A DNA stretch of 64,000 bases, taken from an uncultured Bacteroides sp. Lineage in GTDB: Bacteria > Bacteroidota > Bacteroidia > Bacteroidales > Bacteroidaceae. Positions 10,366 through 17,854 of this stretch are shown here, one piece after another. The number at the start of each line of letters is the position of its first letter. Positions within the stretch are counted from its first letter, which is position 1. Under the pieces are notes generated by a model. The model saw nothing but the letters and a program-made list of their open reading frames with translations, did not search any database and had not been told where the DNA came from. The stretch spans positions 1 through 64,000 of the forward strand of contig USLU01000004.1 in the NCBI GenBank assembly GCA_900555635.1, in the 5' to 3' direction. Position numbers and translations under genes: made by a program.

Positions 10366-10758
10366 ATGAAAAACCTATATAAAATGTTGACTTTGGTCAT
10401 GATACTCCTTCTATCTCAGTCGTGCAATGATTATCCGGTAGATGATAACGGTTTATTGCTTACAGATAGCGAAGAGTGCTACATCTCTTCATTTATTCTG
10501 AGAGGACCGGATGACCGTGATGTATTAATAAGTGGTGCCACCATCGATGATGAAAACAATACTATTACAGGCGTAGCCAAATTTGGTACCAATATGACAA
10601 AACTGAAGCCTGAATGCGGAACTGCTAAAGATTGCATCGTGACTCCTACTATGGGAGTATGGACTGATTTCAGCCAGCCTCGTCAATACACCGTAATTTC
10701 CGGTAATCGCAAAGTGAAGAAAACTTATACGGTCACCATTACTTTGCAGGGAGAATAG
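10366..10758 (+). CDS. small lipoprotein of the PUL, Ig-like, unknown binding role
   Basis: A 130-residue lipoprotein (signal ending LLSQSCNDY) directly after SusD. The remainder is predicted mostly beta and ends with YTVISGNRKVKKTYTVTITL, a motif common at the end of DUF5018-like Ig-type domains in Bacteroidetes. From position and export signal it may be an accessory surface glycan-binding protein, but no binding residues are recognisable. It lies 40 bp after SusD and 37 bp before the next gene, in one operon. Confidence 0.75.
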   Translation: MKNLYKMLTLVMILLLSQSCNDYPVDDNGLLLTDSEECYISSFILRGPDDRDVLISGATIDDENNTITGVAKFGTNMTKLKPECGTAKDCIVTPTMGVWTDFSQPRQYTVISGNRKVKKTYTVTITLQGE

Positions 10759-10795
10759 CCAGTCATTATAAACCTTTTAAAAACAGAATATTGTT

Positions 10796-11845
10796 ATGAA
10801 ACTATTGAAATATGCAATGCTATCTTTTATGGCTCTTTCTTGCTTCGCATGTAGCGATGACGACGAATCCGCCATCAAGAATGACATGATAAAAAAGACA
10901 GTTTCCCCCGCCATCGCCGGAGAAAGAATAGAATTTGCTTATGCCATGGGAACTACCAATGGAAGAGTGAGCAAAGCCGAAGCAGTCGCCTCTATTGCAG
11001 GAGCAACCGGTACAGGCTTCGAATTGAACTCATGGTTTACTGCACAAACAGGAATGACCTTCAATGGAGTATATTACGGTGCAGGTTCGGATGTACCTAT
11101 CCAGACCGTCAAAGATACTTCTACCGATGGTAATACTTCCATAGCCAACATGATGGAGAAAGTAGACGAGCACTACCTCAACCCCACTGTTGCCGCCGGT
11201 ACTAACCAAAGAGACCTGATTGCAGCAACATTGCGTTATAACTTTGTAGTACCCGAAGAAGCCAAAGGCAAAACAGTTCATATTACCTTCACCGCAGTTT
11301 CCAGCACCGGTGACCGAGTATCTTATAAAACCCCTGACTACAAAATCTCCAAAATGGACATGAAGCGTCTCATCGAATTGGAGAATGCAGGTGCATGCTA
11401 CTTCTCTATCGAAGAGATGAAAGCCTATACAAAGGAGGAAGTAATTGCTCAGAACCTGACAGACAAGATTGACTTTATTTACAACTATCAGGCCAAATTA
11501 AATGGTTTTGACTACGCACATTCCTTCGTTTCTCCTGCAACAGATCCGAAATATATTGCCATTAGTGATATTGTCCCGTCGGGTGCTACCAACAGTACAC
11601 CTATGGAACAACGTGCCAATGTGCACGATGCACAGTTGAAAGGAAGTGATCCGGCTGTTTATGTAGATGATATCGACTTCGAGACACTGAAACTCGATGG
11701 AGTCATGAACTATATACTAAATCTGAAAAAAGATGACAGTGCCTTCATGAAAACAGCCAATGGCAAATGGGCTGCTTACATCTACATAAACAGCGTTGAC
11801 AACAGTGGTAAAATGACGGTTAGCATCAAACGCTATCCGCTATAA
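10796..11845 (+). CDS. PUL-encoded surface lipoprotein, possibly DUF4466-like
   Basis: A 349-residue lipoprotein (signal MKLLKYAMLSFMALSCFAC, then an acidic SDDDES stretch of the kind that marks surface export in Bacteroides). I see no catalytic motif. The layout recalls the DUF4466 family found beside SusCD, but that is recollection, not a search result. It probably takes the SusE/SusF position of the locus and may bind the target polymer. It ends 4 bp before the next ATG, so the two are translationally close. Confidence 0.75.
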   Translation: MKLLKYAMLSFMALSCFACSDDDESAIKNDMIKKTVSPAIAGERIEFAYAMGTTNGRVSKAEAVASIAGATGTGFELNSWFTAQTGMTFNGVYYGAGSDVPIQTVKDTSTDGNTSIANMMEKVDEHYLNPTVAAGTNQRDLIAATLRYNFVVPEEAKGKTVHITFTAVSSTGDRVSYKTPDYKISKMDMKRLIELENAGACYFSIEEMKAYTKEEVIAQNLTDKIDFIYNYQAKLNGFDYAHSFVSPATDPKYIAISDIVPSGATNSTPMEQRANVHDAQLKGSDPAVYVDDIDFETLKLDGVMNYILNLKKDDSAFMKTANGKWAAYIYINSVDNSGKMTVSIKRYPL

Positions 11846-11849
11846 TCTT

Positions 11850-14834
11850 ATGCACAACATGAACCGTATCAAAACATTGACTCTTCTACTCACGATTATC
11901 CTCTCCATAGGATTATCTGCTCAAAATCCCCGGTCGGTCTTTACCGGCCGACCGGCGGACGCAGCAGCCATCTATTTCACTCCCGAAAACTTCAATATAA
12001 AAGCTGACGGGCGCATGGATGTTTCCGATGCCTTGCAAGAGGCATTGAATACAACCAAGCGAAAAGAAAATGGTTGCGGCATTCTCTTCATTCCCGAAGG
12101 TGTTTATAAACTTAGTAAGACCATTTTTGTCCCTTCGGGTATTCGTATTATCGGATATGGTAACAAACGTCCGGTATTCGTACTTGCTGAACAAGCACCC
12201 GGATTTCGGGAAGTCACCCGCGAAACGTCCAAGGGAAAATATCTCTTTTGGTTTATCAGCGGCAATTACCGTTCGGATGGCCGTGTGACCGATGCTAATG
12301 CAGGTACCTTTTATAGTTCAATGATGAATGTAGATATCCGCATCGAAGACGGTAATCCTAATGCCAGCGCTATTCGTGCACACTTCGCCCAGCATTGTTC
12401 GTTATCCAACATCACCATTCATGTAGGGAAAGGGCGCACAGGTATTGTAGATGCCGGAAATCATTTGGAGAATATAGCTATTTATGGAGGAGACTATGGT
12501 ATCGATACGGACAAATCGTCTCCGGGATGGCCCATTATGTTGTTAAACTCGTACTTCGAAGGACAACGTAAAAGCGCAATACTCACGAAAGAAGGTGGAT
12601 TGACTATTGTGCGTATGCATGCAAAGAATGTACCGGTAGCCGTAGAAATCAAAGAAAATGCTCCCGATAGATTATTCATGGAAGATTGTATCTTCGAGAA
12701 TGTACATCGTACAGGAGTTATCTTGACAGATGCAGGAAATGCAGCAACACAAATCAACCTTAAAGATATCCAATGTAAAAATGTTCCGGTATTTGCCTTG
12801 GAACGTTTTACAAACCAACAAATAGCCGGTAAAGGAAAGGTATACCGGATGAATCGCTTTACTTTCGGTTTCAATGCCGACAGCTTGGAAGATACCCCCC
12901 AAATAACACGCCGGGCAGAAGCGGAATCAATCAAAACAATTACTCCCCTGGATGCCAGTGATACTCCGATGCTTCCTGATACGGAACAATGGGTGAACAT
13001 TCGTGACCTAGGTGCCAAAGGAGACGGTTTCAGTGATGATACGCCTATCTTCCAAGAGGCTGTAGAGAAGTATTCTAATATCTATATACCTCAAGGCTGG
13101 TATGTTGTAAAAGAACCTTTGATACTGAAAGAGAATACTAATATAATAGGTTTGCATCCCGGTACTACTATATTACTTACTTTAGGAGGCAATCCTCTAT
13201 TCAGTGGTTTTGGTGCCCCACAAGCACAACTTACCACTCCCCAAGGAGGAAGAAACATTGTATGTGGCATCTTTTTGAATGCCGATGCTTATAATTACCG
13301 GGCAGTAAACTGTAAATGGATGGCAGGAGAAGGTTCTTACATGTACGACGTGAAGTTCAGCGGACACGATAAGTCCCGCTTTTCTCACAACGGACAGAGT
13401 GCGGAGAATCCATTGGAAAAGCCCATGCCCGTCACACCGGAAACCCATAACCTGATAACCCGTGCCTGGGATAACCAGCATTGGAGCCTTTGGATTACCA
13501 ATGGCGGTGGAGGTACTTTCCGGGATATATGGACTGCCAATGAATATAGTTCGGCAGGACTATACGTTAGTCATACGGAAACGCCGGGACGTATCTATGG
13601 CATGTCTCTGGAGCATCACTTACGAAATGAAGCCATCTTCCGCAACGTCGCCAACTGGAAGATTTATGATTTCCAGTTCGAAGTCGAAGCAGAGGGAGTC
13701 GACACGCAACCTTTGGAACTGATTGAATGCCGGAATCTGACTTTTGCCAATTTATACTCTTATCGGGTATCACGTATGCTGAAACCATATCCGTCGGCAA
13801 TCCGTACATGGAATTGCGAAGAGATCGAATTCCTGAATGTACATAACTACGCACATGCTCGTGTGAAGTTTACCTCCAACGCCAGTCTATATGATGTTAA
13901 TACCCGGCGCGAAGCACGTCGTTGGGAATTTGCACGGTTAAAGTTAACGGGCAAAGAAAGTAGGAAATATCCGCTAAGTGAAGAGAAAAGGAAAGCAGAA
14001 CCTGTAGTTACAGGCTTTGAATTTATTGACGGATTAGCGCAAGACAGCAAAGGGAATATCTATTTTTGCGAGCACCGCATGAGACGTATCTATAAACTGG
14101 ACGCCCAAAGCAAGCAAATCACTTCCATTGCCGACTTCCCTTGGAATGCGGTAGCTCTAGCTTGCGATACGCAAGATAACTTGATAGTCGTCACTAAATA
14201 TATCTCCCAACCCGGATATAACAACGATGATACACGCAATGACAAGCGTCCTTTATTCGGTTGGAAGGGAGCAGGAGGTTTGTGGGGATTCAATTATGAG
14301 CCTAAACTTTACGCCATACACCCGGACAATCCGGACGAAAGCTTCCGGACCCTGCCGCTGGTCGACATGAAGCAGGTATCTACTCCGCAGGTAGTCTACT
14401 ATTTAGGAAACCGCACCATAACACAAAGTGAATATTATAACGATAAGAAGCCCGAACAGTGCTTTGTAGCTCCCGATGGTGTGACTATCATACCTTATTA
14501 CGAGGACTTGTTCCGTTGCTCTTCACTGGTAAAAGCCATTCCCGGTAAAACCATTTATACCTTGGATGAATATCACCAACGAGTCATCCGTGCAGATGTA
14601 GACTCCCGAGGCTTCTTACAGCAATGCCGTATATTTGCCGATGGAGGTGACCGGAGTGTAGCGACTGATTCAAAAGGTAACGTATATGTAGCTAATGGAG
14701 ATATTTCTATTTTCTCACCGACTGGTGAAGCCATAGGAATAATAGAAGTTCCCGAACGCCCTACATCCTTGCTTATCTCAGGAGATAAGCTCTACGTTAC
14801 GGCTGTTTCTTCACTTTATCAGGTTATGTTATAG
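11850..14834 (+). CDS. exported double beta-helix protein (Pectate_lyase_3/GH55-like) fused to an NHL/gluconolactonase-type propeller
   Basis: A 994-residue exported protein. After a signal peptide (to about residue 24) it has two beta-helix modules: the first at about 30-340 (FNIKADGRMDVSDALQEAL, GCGILFIPEGVYKLSKTI) and the second at about 385-690 (NIRDLGAKGDGFSDDTPIF, NIYIPQGWYVV). Both open with the GA.GDG..DDT.. motif of Pectate_lyase_3 proteins, and two helices in tandem is the GH55 arrangement. The last 280 residues look like a propeller (GFEFIDGLAQDSKGNIYFCE, ATDSKGNVYVANGDISIF). It could be a beta-1,3-glucanase, a lyase or a binding protein; the catalytic residues were not assigned. 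A second ATG at 11859 gives MNRIKTL and is an equally good start. Confidence 0.8.
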   Translation: MHNMNRIKTLTLLLTIILSIGLSAQNPRSVFTGRPADAAAIYFTPENFNIKADGRMDVSDALQEALNTTKRKENGCGILFIPEGVYKLSKTIFVPSGIRIIGYGNKRPVFVLAEQAPGFREVTRETSKGKYLFWFISGNYRSDGRVTDANAGTFYSSMMNVDIRIEDGNPNASAIRAHFAQHCSLSNITIHVGKGRTGIVDAGNHLENIAIYGGDYGIDTDKSSPGWPIMLLNSYFEGQRKSAILTKEGGLTIVRMHAKNVPVAVEIKENAPDRLFMEDCIFENVHRTGVILTDAGNAATQINLKDIQCKNVPVFALERFTNQQIAGKGKVYRMNRFTFGFNADSLEDTPQITRRAEAESIKTITPLDASDTPMLPDTEQWVNIRDLGAKGDGFSDDTPIFQEAVEKYSNIYIPQGWYVVKEPLILKENTNIIGLHPGTTILLTLGGNPLFSGFGAPQAQLTTPQGGRNIVCGIFLNADAYNYRAVNCKWMAGEGSYMYDVKFSGHDKSRFSHNGQSAENPLEKPMPVTPETHNLITRAWDNQHWSLWITNGGGGTFRDIWTANEYSSAGLYVSHTETPGRIYGMSLEHHLRNEAIFRNVANWKIYDFQFEVEAEGVDTQPLELIECRNLTFANLYSYRVSRMLKPYPSAIRTWNCEEIEFLNVHNYAHARVKFTSNASLYDVNTRREARRWEFARLKLTGKESRKYPLSEEKRKAEPVVTGFEFIDGLAQDSKGNIYFCEHRMRRIYKLDAQSKQITSIADFPWNAVALACDTQDNLIVVTKYISQPGYNNDDTRNDKRPLFGWKGAGGLWGFNYEPKLYAIHPDNPDESFRTLPLVDMKQVSTPQVVYYLGNRTITQSEYYNDKKPEQCFVAPDGVTIIPYYEDLFRCSSLVKAIPGKTIYTLDEYHQRVIRADVDSRGFLQQCRIFADGGDRSVATDSKGNVYVANGDISIFSPTGEAIGIIEVPERPTSLLISGDKLYVTAVSSLYQVML

Positions 14835-14897
14835 TAACTCACTTCTTAGTGTTTGCCTTATACTCTTTATACACATCTTTTAAAGGTGCAGAACGGA

Positions 14898-15055
14898 GTA
14901 TCTCAATTCTCCTCCTCCCGGGAGGAGGAGTACCCCAACGGGGGGAGGTGGTAGGTAAAATTCGTACCTTTGAGAGAAAGATATACTTTATGTATTCACC
15001 TACCACCCCACCCTAAAGGGCACCCCTCCTCCCGGGAGGAGGGGAATTAAGATAC
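14898..15055. repeat. MITE-like imperfect inverted repeat, 158 bp
   Basis: Two arms of about 57 bp (14898-14955 and about 14998-15055) face each other around a 40-bp centre. Each arm begins with GTATCT(C/T)AATTC, carries a perfect 22-bp palindrome centred on CCCGGG (14910-14931 and 15023-15044) and ends inside with GGTGGTAGGT. It fills most of the 310-bp gap between 14834 and 15145. The centre holds a -7-like TACCTTTGA (14965-14973). No transposase is near, so it is a candidate non-autonomous element or structured transcript. Confidence 0.7.
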
Positions 15056-15107
15056 CTTATTTTATATAAACTAGTTAGGAGGGAGTACTAATTCGCCTCT
15101 TTTTTAG

Positions 15108-15116
15108 TAGATTTGG
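15108..15116 (+). promoter_or_regulatory. weak predicted -7 box before the second GH2 gene
   Basis: TAGATTTGG differs from the -7 consensus only in its last base and lies 29 bp before the ATG at 15145. It suggests the second half of the PUL may have its own start. Confidence 0.35.
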
Positions 15117-15144
15117 CAGTAAAATAATAAATTAATAGCTTACA

Positions 15145-17841
15145 ATGAAAAAGGACATAAACGCATCTCAGCAAAAGGTATTCCAATGGGTGGTTGCAAC
15201 CGCTCTATCTCTTTTCATCCTATCGCCACTGCATGCCCAGCGCGAAACCCGCACCATCAACGACAGTTGGAAATTCCTGAAGGGCGAATGTACCGCTGCC
15301 TCGGACAGCGCATTCAACGACAAGGAATGGTCGGATATCCATCTGCCTCACACCTGGAATACCGACTCCTACACAGAAAAAGACTATTACCGCGGAACAG
15401 GTTGGTATCGCAGACAAATCACCTTACCGCAGAACTGGAAGGAGAAACAAATCTTTCTGAGACTGGATGCCGCCAGCAAAGCCGCTACGATTTACATCAA
15501 TGGCAAGAACATAGGCGAGCATACCGGTGGATATACCGCCTGCACATTCAATATCACGTCCTTCCTTACTCCCGATAAACCCAACACACTAGCTATCCGT
15601 GTGGATAATGCCCGCATGGACATTCCGCCCATCTCCGGAGACTTTACTTTCTTCGGTGGTATTTACCGGGATGTATGGCTGACAGCAGTTCCCGCCCAGC
15701 ATTTCAACCTGACAAACCACGGTTCGGACGGTATTTTTATCAGCACCCCACAAGTCTCAGAGGAGCAAGCAACCATATCCATTCGTGGTGAAATAAAGAA
15801 CGATGCACCCGTAAAGACTGCCCTCGAACTGATACACTCCATTTACAAGCCGGATGGAACTCTACTCCAAACTCTAAAGAAACCCCTGCAACTGAAACCG
15901 GGGGAAACTTACGCCTTTCACAATGAAACATCCCCAATACTCCACCCCCAATTGTGGACACCGGAAACTCCGAACCTCTACCGGGTGGAGACTACCCTGC
16001 GAGACAAAAAAACAAAAGCCGTCCTGGACCAGAGCAATCACCACACCGGTTTCCGTTGGTTCCGCTTTGATGGCAAGTCAGGTTTCTTCCTCAACGGAAA
16101 GCCCTATAAACTGCACGGCATCTGCCGCCACCAAGACCAGAAGCCTATCGGTGTAGCCCTGACCGACGAAATGCACCGCCGTGATATGAAGTTAATGAAA
16201 GAGATGGGCGCCAACTTCATCCGCATCTCTCATTACCCGCAAGACGATGCCATATTGGAGATGTGCGACAAACTCGGCATGCTGGCATGGGAAGAAATAC
16301 CCATCATCGACATTGTACCCGAAACATCAGGTTATGGAGATAACTGCGAACGCAACCTGCGGGAGATGATTCGCCAACACTATAACCACCCATCTATCAT
16401 AACCTGGGGATATATGAACGAAATACTACTCGTCACCCAGCGCACCTACAAGACCGAAGCAGAGTTAAAACCTGCCATCGAGCGCACATTAGCGCTTGCC
16501 GGCAGACTGGAAAAAGTACTGAAAGAGGAAGACACCACCCGCGTCAGTACGATGGCATTCCACGGCAGTAACAGCTATAACCAAACCGGAATAAGCAAGA
16601 TTACCGATATCGTAGGATGGAACCTATATCAAGGATGGTATGGCGGTGACCTCACCGGATTTGAAAAATTCTTAGAGGAACAACACCGCGACTACCCCAC
16701 TCATCCGATGATTGTCAGCGAATATGGTGCCGGTTCCGACAAACGGCTACATTCGCTCACTCCCCGCGCTTTTGATTTCAGTATCGAATACCAGCAGAAG
16801 TATCTGGAGCACTACCTGCCGGTGATAGAAGAGACTCCTTACATCTGCGGCGGTACGCATTGGAACTTTATTGATTTCGGCTCTGCTCTACGCGATGAGT
16901 CTATGCCACGCATCAATAATAAAGGGCTTGTCTATGCCGATCGTACACCTAAAGATGTGTACTATTACTATCAGGCAGCCTGGCGAAAAGACATCCCCGT
17001 TCTACACATTGCCAGTCGTGACTGGACCTACCGTACCGGTATACAGAAAGGGAACGCTCCGGTACTGCTTCCCGTCAAGATATACTCGAATCTTCCTGAA
17101 GTAGAGCTGTTTATTGATGGAAAGTCATTAGGCAAAAAGAGAGTTGAAAACTATACCGTAACCTTCGAAGTTCCATTCAGCAGCAAGGAACCGTTCCTAT
17201 TCGCACAAGGAGACTATCAAATGAAAGCCTTCTGCGCACAAGAGAACTTCCAAGGGACATCGGTACAAGACGGTTTGAGAGTACACTTCACTCCTATTCC
17301 CGCCCAACTGGATGCACGGAACCTGAAAGATATGGAACTCGCCATAAATGTAGGCAGTAAATGCTTCTTCACTTCCGACGAAAGTGGATTGACTTGGCTT
17401 CCCGACCAACCCTACACCACAGGAAGTTGGGGCTATATCGGCGGAAAAGAACAAGATACAAAGGCAGAAATCCATAACACCGCCGATGGTCCGCTATTCC
17501 AAACCCTTCGCAATGACCTAGAAGGATACCGCTTCGATGTCCCCAAAGGTGTGTACGAGATAGAACTTCTCTTTACAGATATCTTCCGCCAGAATGGCAC
17601 AGCGGCCTACCTACTGGATCGTAACGGACAACAAGAGAATCGGGAAAATGCTTTCAGCATCTCCATAAACGGAAAGGTACTTGAAGAATCCATCTCCCCC
17701 TGCAAAGAAAGCGGTTACTTTCATGCCCTGCGGAAGAAATACTATATTACAAACGAACAGGAGTATATAGATCTCCGCTTCCAAGCCACAAGCGGGACGT
17801 GCTTCCTGAACGGCATCAAACTCCGGAAATATACTAACTAA
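15145..17841 (+). CDS. glycoside hydrolase family 2 with C-terminal malectin-like domain
   Basis: An exported 898-residue GH2 enzyme. After a signal peptide ending PLHAQ come the jelly roll (GTGWYRRQITLP, about 35-185), an Ig-like domain ending LWTPETPNLYRV, and the TIM barrel (about 300-630) with acid/base E426 in ITWGYMNE and nucleophile E526 in MIVSEYGAG. A DUF4982-type segment (about 660-720, VELFIDGKSLGKK) follows, then a malectin-like carbohydrate-binding region from about 735 (VGSKCFFTSDESG, FDVPKGVYEIELLFTDI) to the end. It probably removes a beta-linked residue from PUL oligosaccharides; beta-galactosidase and beta-glucuronidase are both possible. It starts after the inverted-repeat element and is followed at 13 bp by the lyase/GH88 chimera. 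Confidence 0.9.
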   Translation: MKKDINASQQKVFQWVVATALSLFILSPLHAQRETRTINDSWKFLKGECTAASDSAFNDKEWSDIHLPHTWNTDSYTEKDYYRGTGWYRRQITLPQNWKEKQIFLRLDAASKAATIYINGKNIGEHTGGYTACTFNITSFLTPDKPNTLAIRVDNARMDIPPISGDFTFFGGIYRDVWLTAVPAQHFNLTNHGSDGIFISTPQVSEEQATISIRGEIKNDAPVKTALELIHSIYKPDGTLLQTLKKPLQLKPGETYAFHNETSPILHPQLWTPETPNLYRVETTLRDKKTKAVLDQSNHHTGFRWFRFDGKSGFFLNGKPYKLHGICRHQDQKPIGVALTDEMHRRDMKLMKEMGANFIRISHYPQDDAILEMCDKLGMLAWEEIPIIDIVPETSGYGDNCERNLREMIRQHYNHPSIITWGYMNEILLVTQRTYKTEAELKPAIERTLALAGRLEKVLKEEDTTRVSTMAFHGSNSYNQTGISKITDIVGWNLYQGWYGGDLTGFEKFLEEQHRDYPTHPMIVSEYGAGSDKRLHSLTPRAFDFSIEYQQKYLEHYLPVIEETPYICGGTHWNFIDFGSALRDESMPRINNKGLVYADRTPKDVYYYYQAAWRKDIPVLHIASRDWTYRTGIQKGNAPVLLPVKIYSNLPEVELFIDGKSLGKKRVENYTVTFEVPFSSKEPFLFAQGDYQMKAFCAQENFQGTSVQDGLRVHFTPIPAQLDARNLKDMELAINVGSKCFFTSDESGLTWLPDQPYTTGSWGYIGGKEQDTKAEIHNTADGPLFQTLRNDLEGYRFDVPKGVYEIELLFTDIFRQNGTAAYLLDRNGQQENRENAFSISINGKVLEESISPCKESGYFHALRKKYYITNEQEYIDLRFQATSGTCFLNGIKLRKYTN

Positions 17842-17854
17842 TCATACTAAAACC

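Noticed and set aside
12494..13018. 174-residue ORF opposite the beta-helix gene
   Set aside because: It lies wholly inside a well-supported CDS on the other strand, has no promoter and no recognisable domain.
15186..15578. 130-residue ORF in another frame of the second GH2
   Set aside because: Fully inside the GH2 gene, whose frame has the family motifs.
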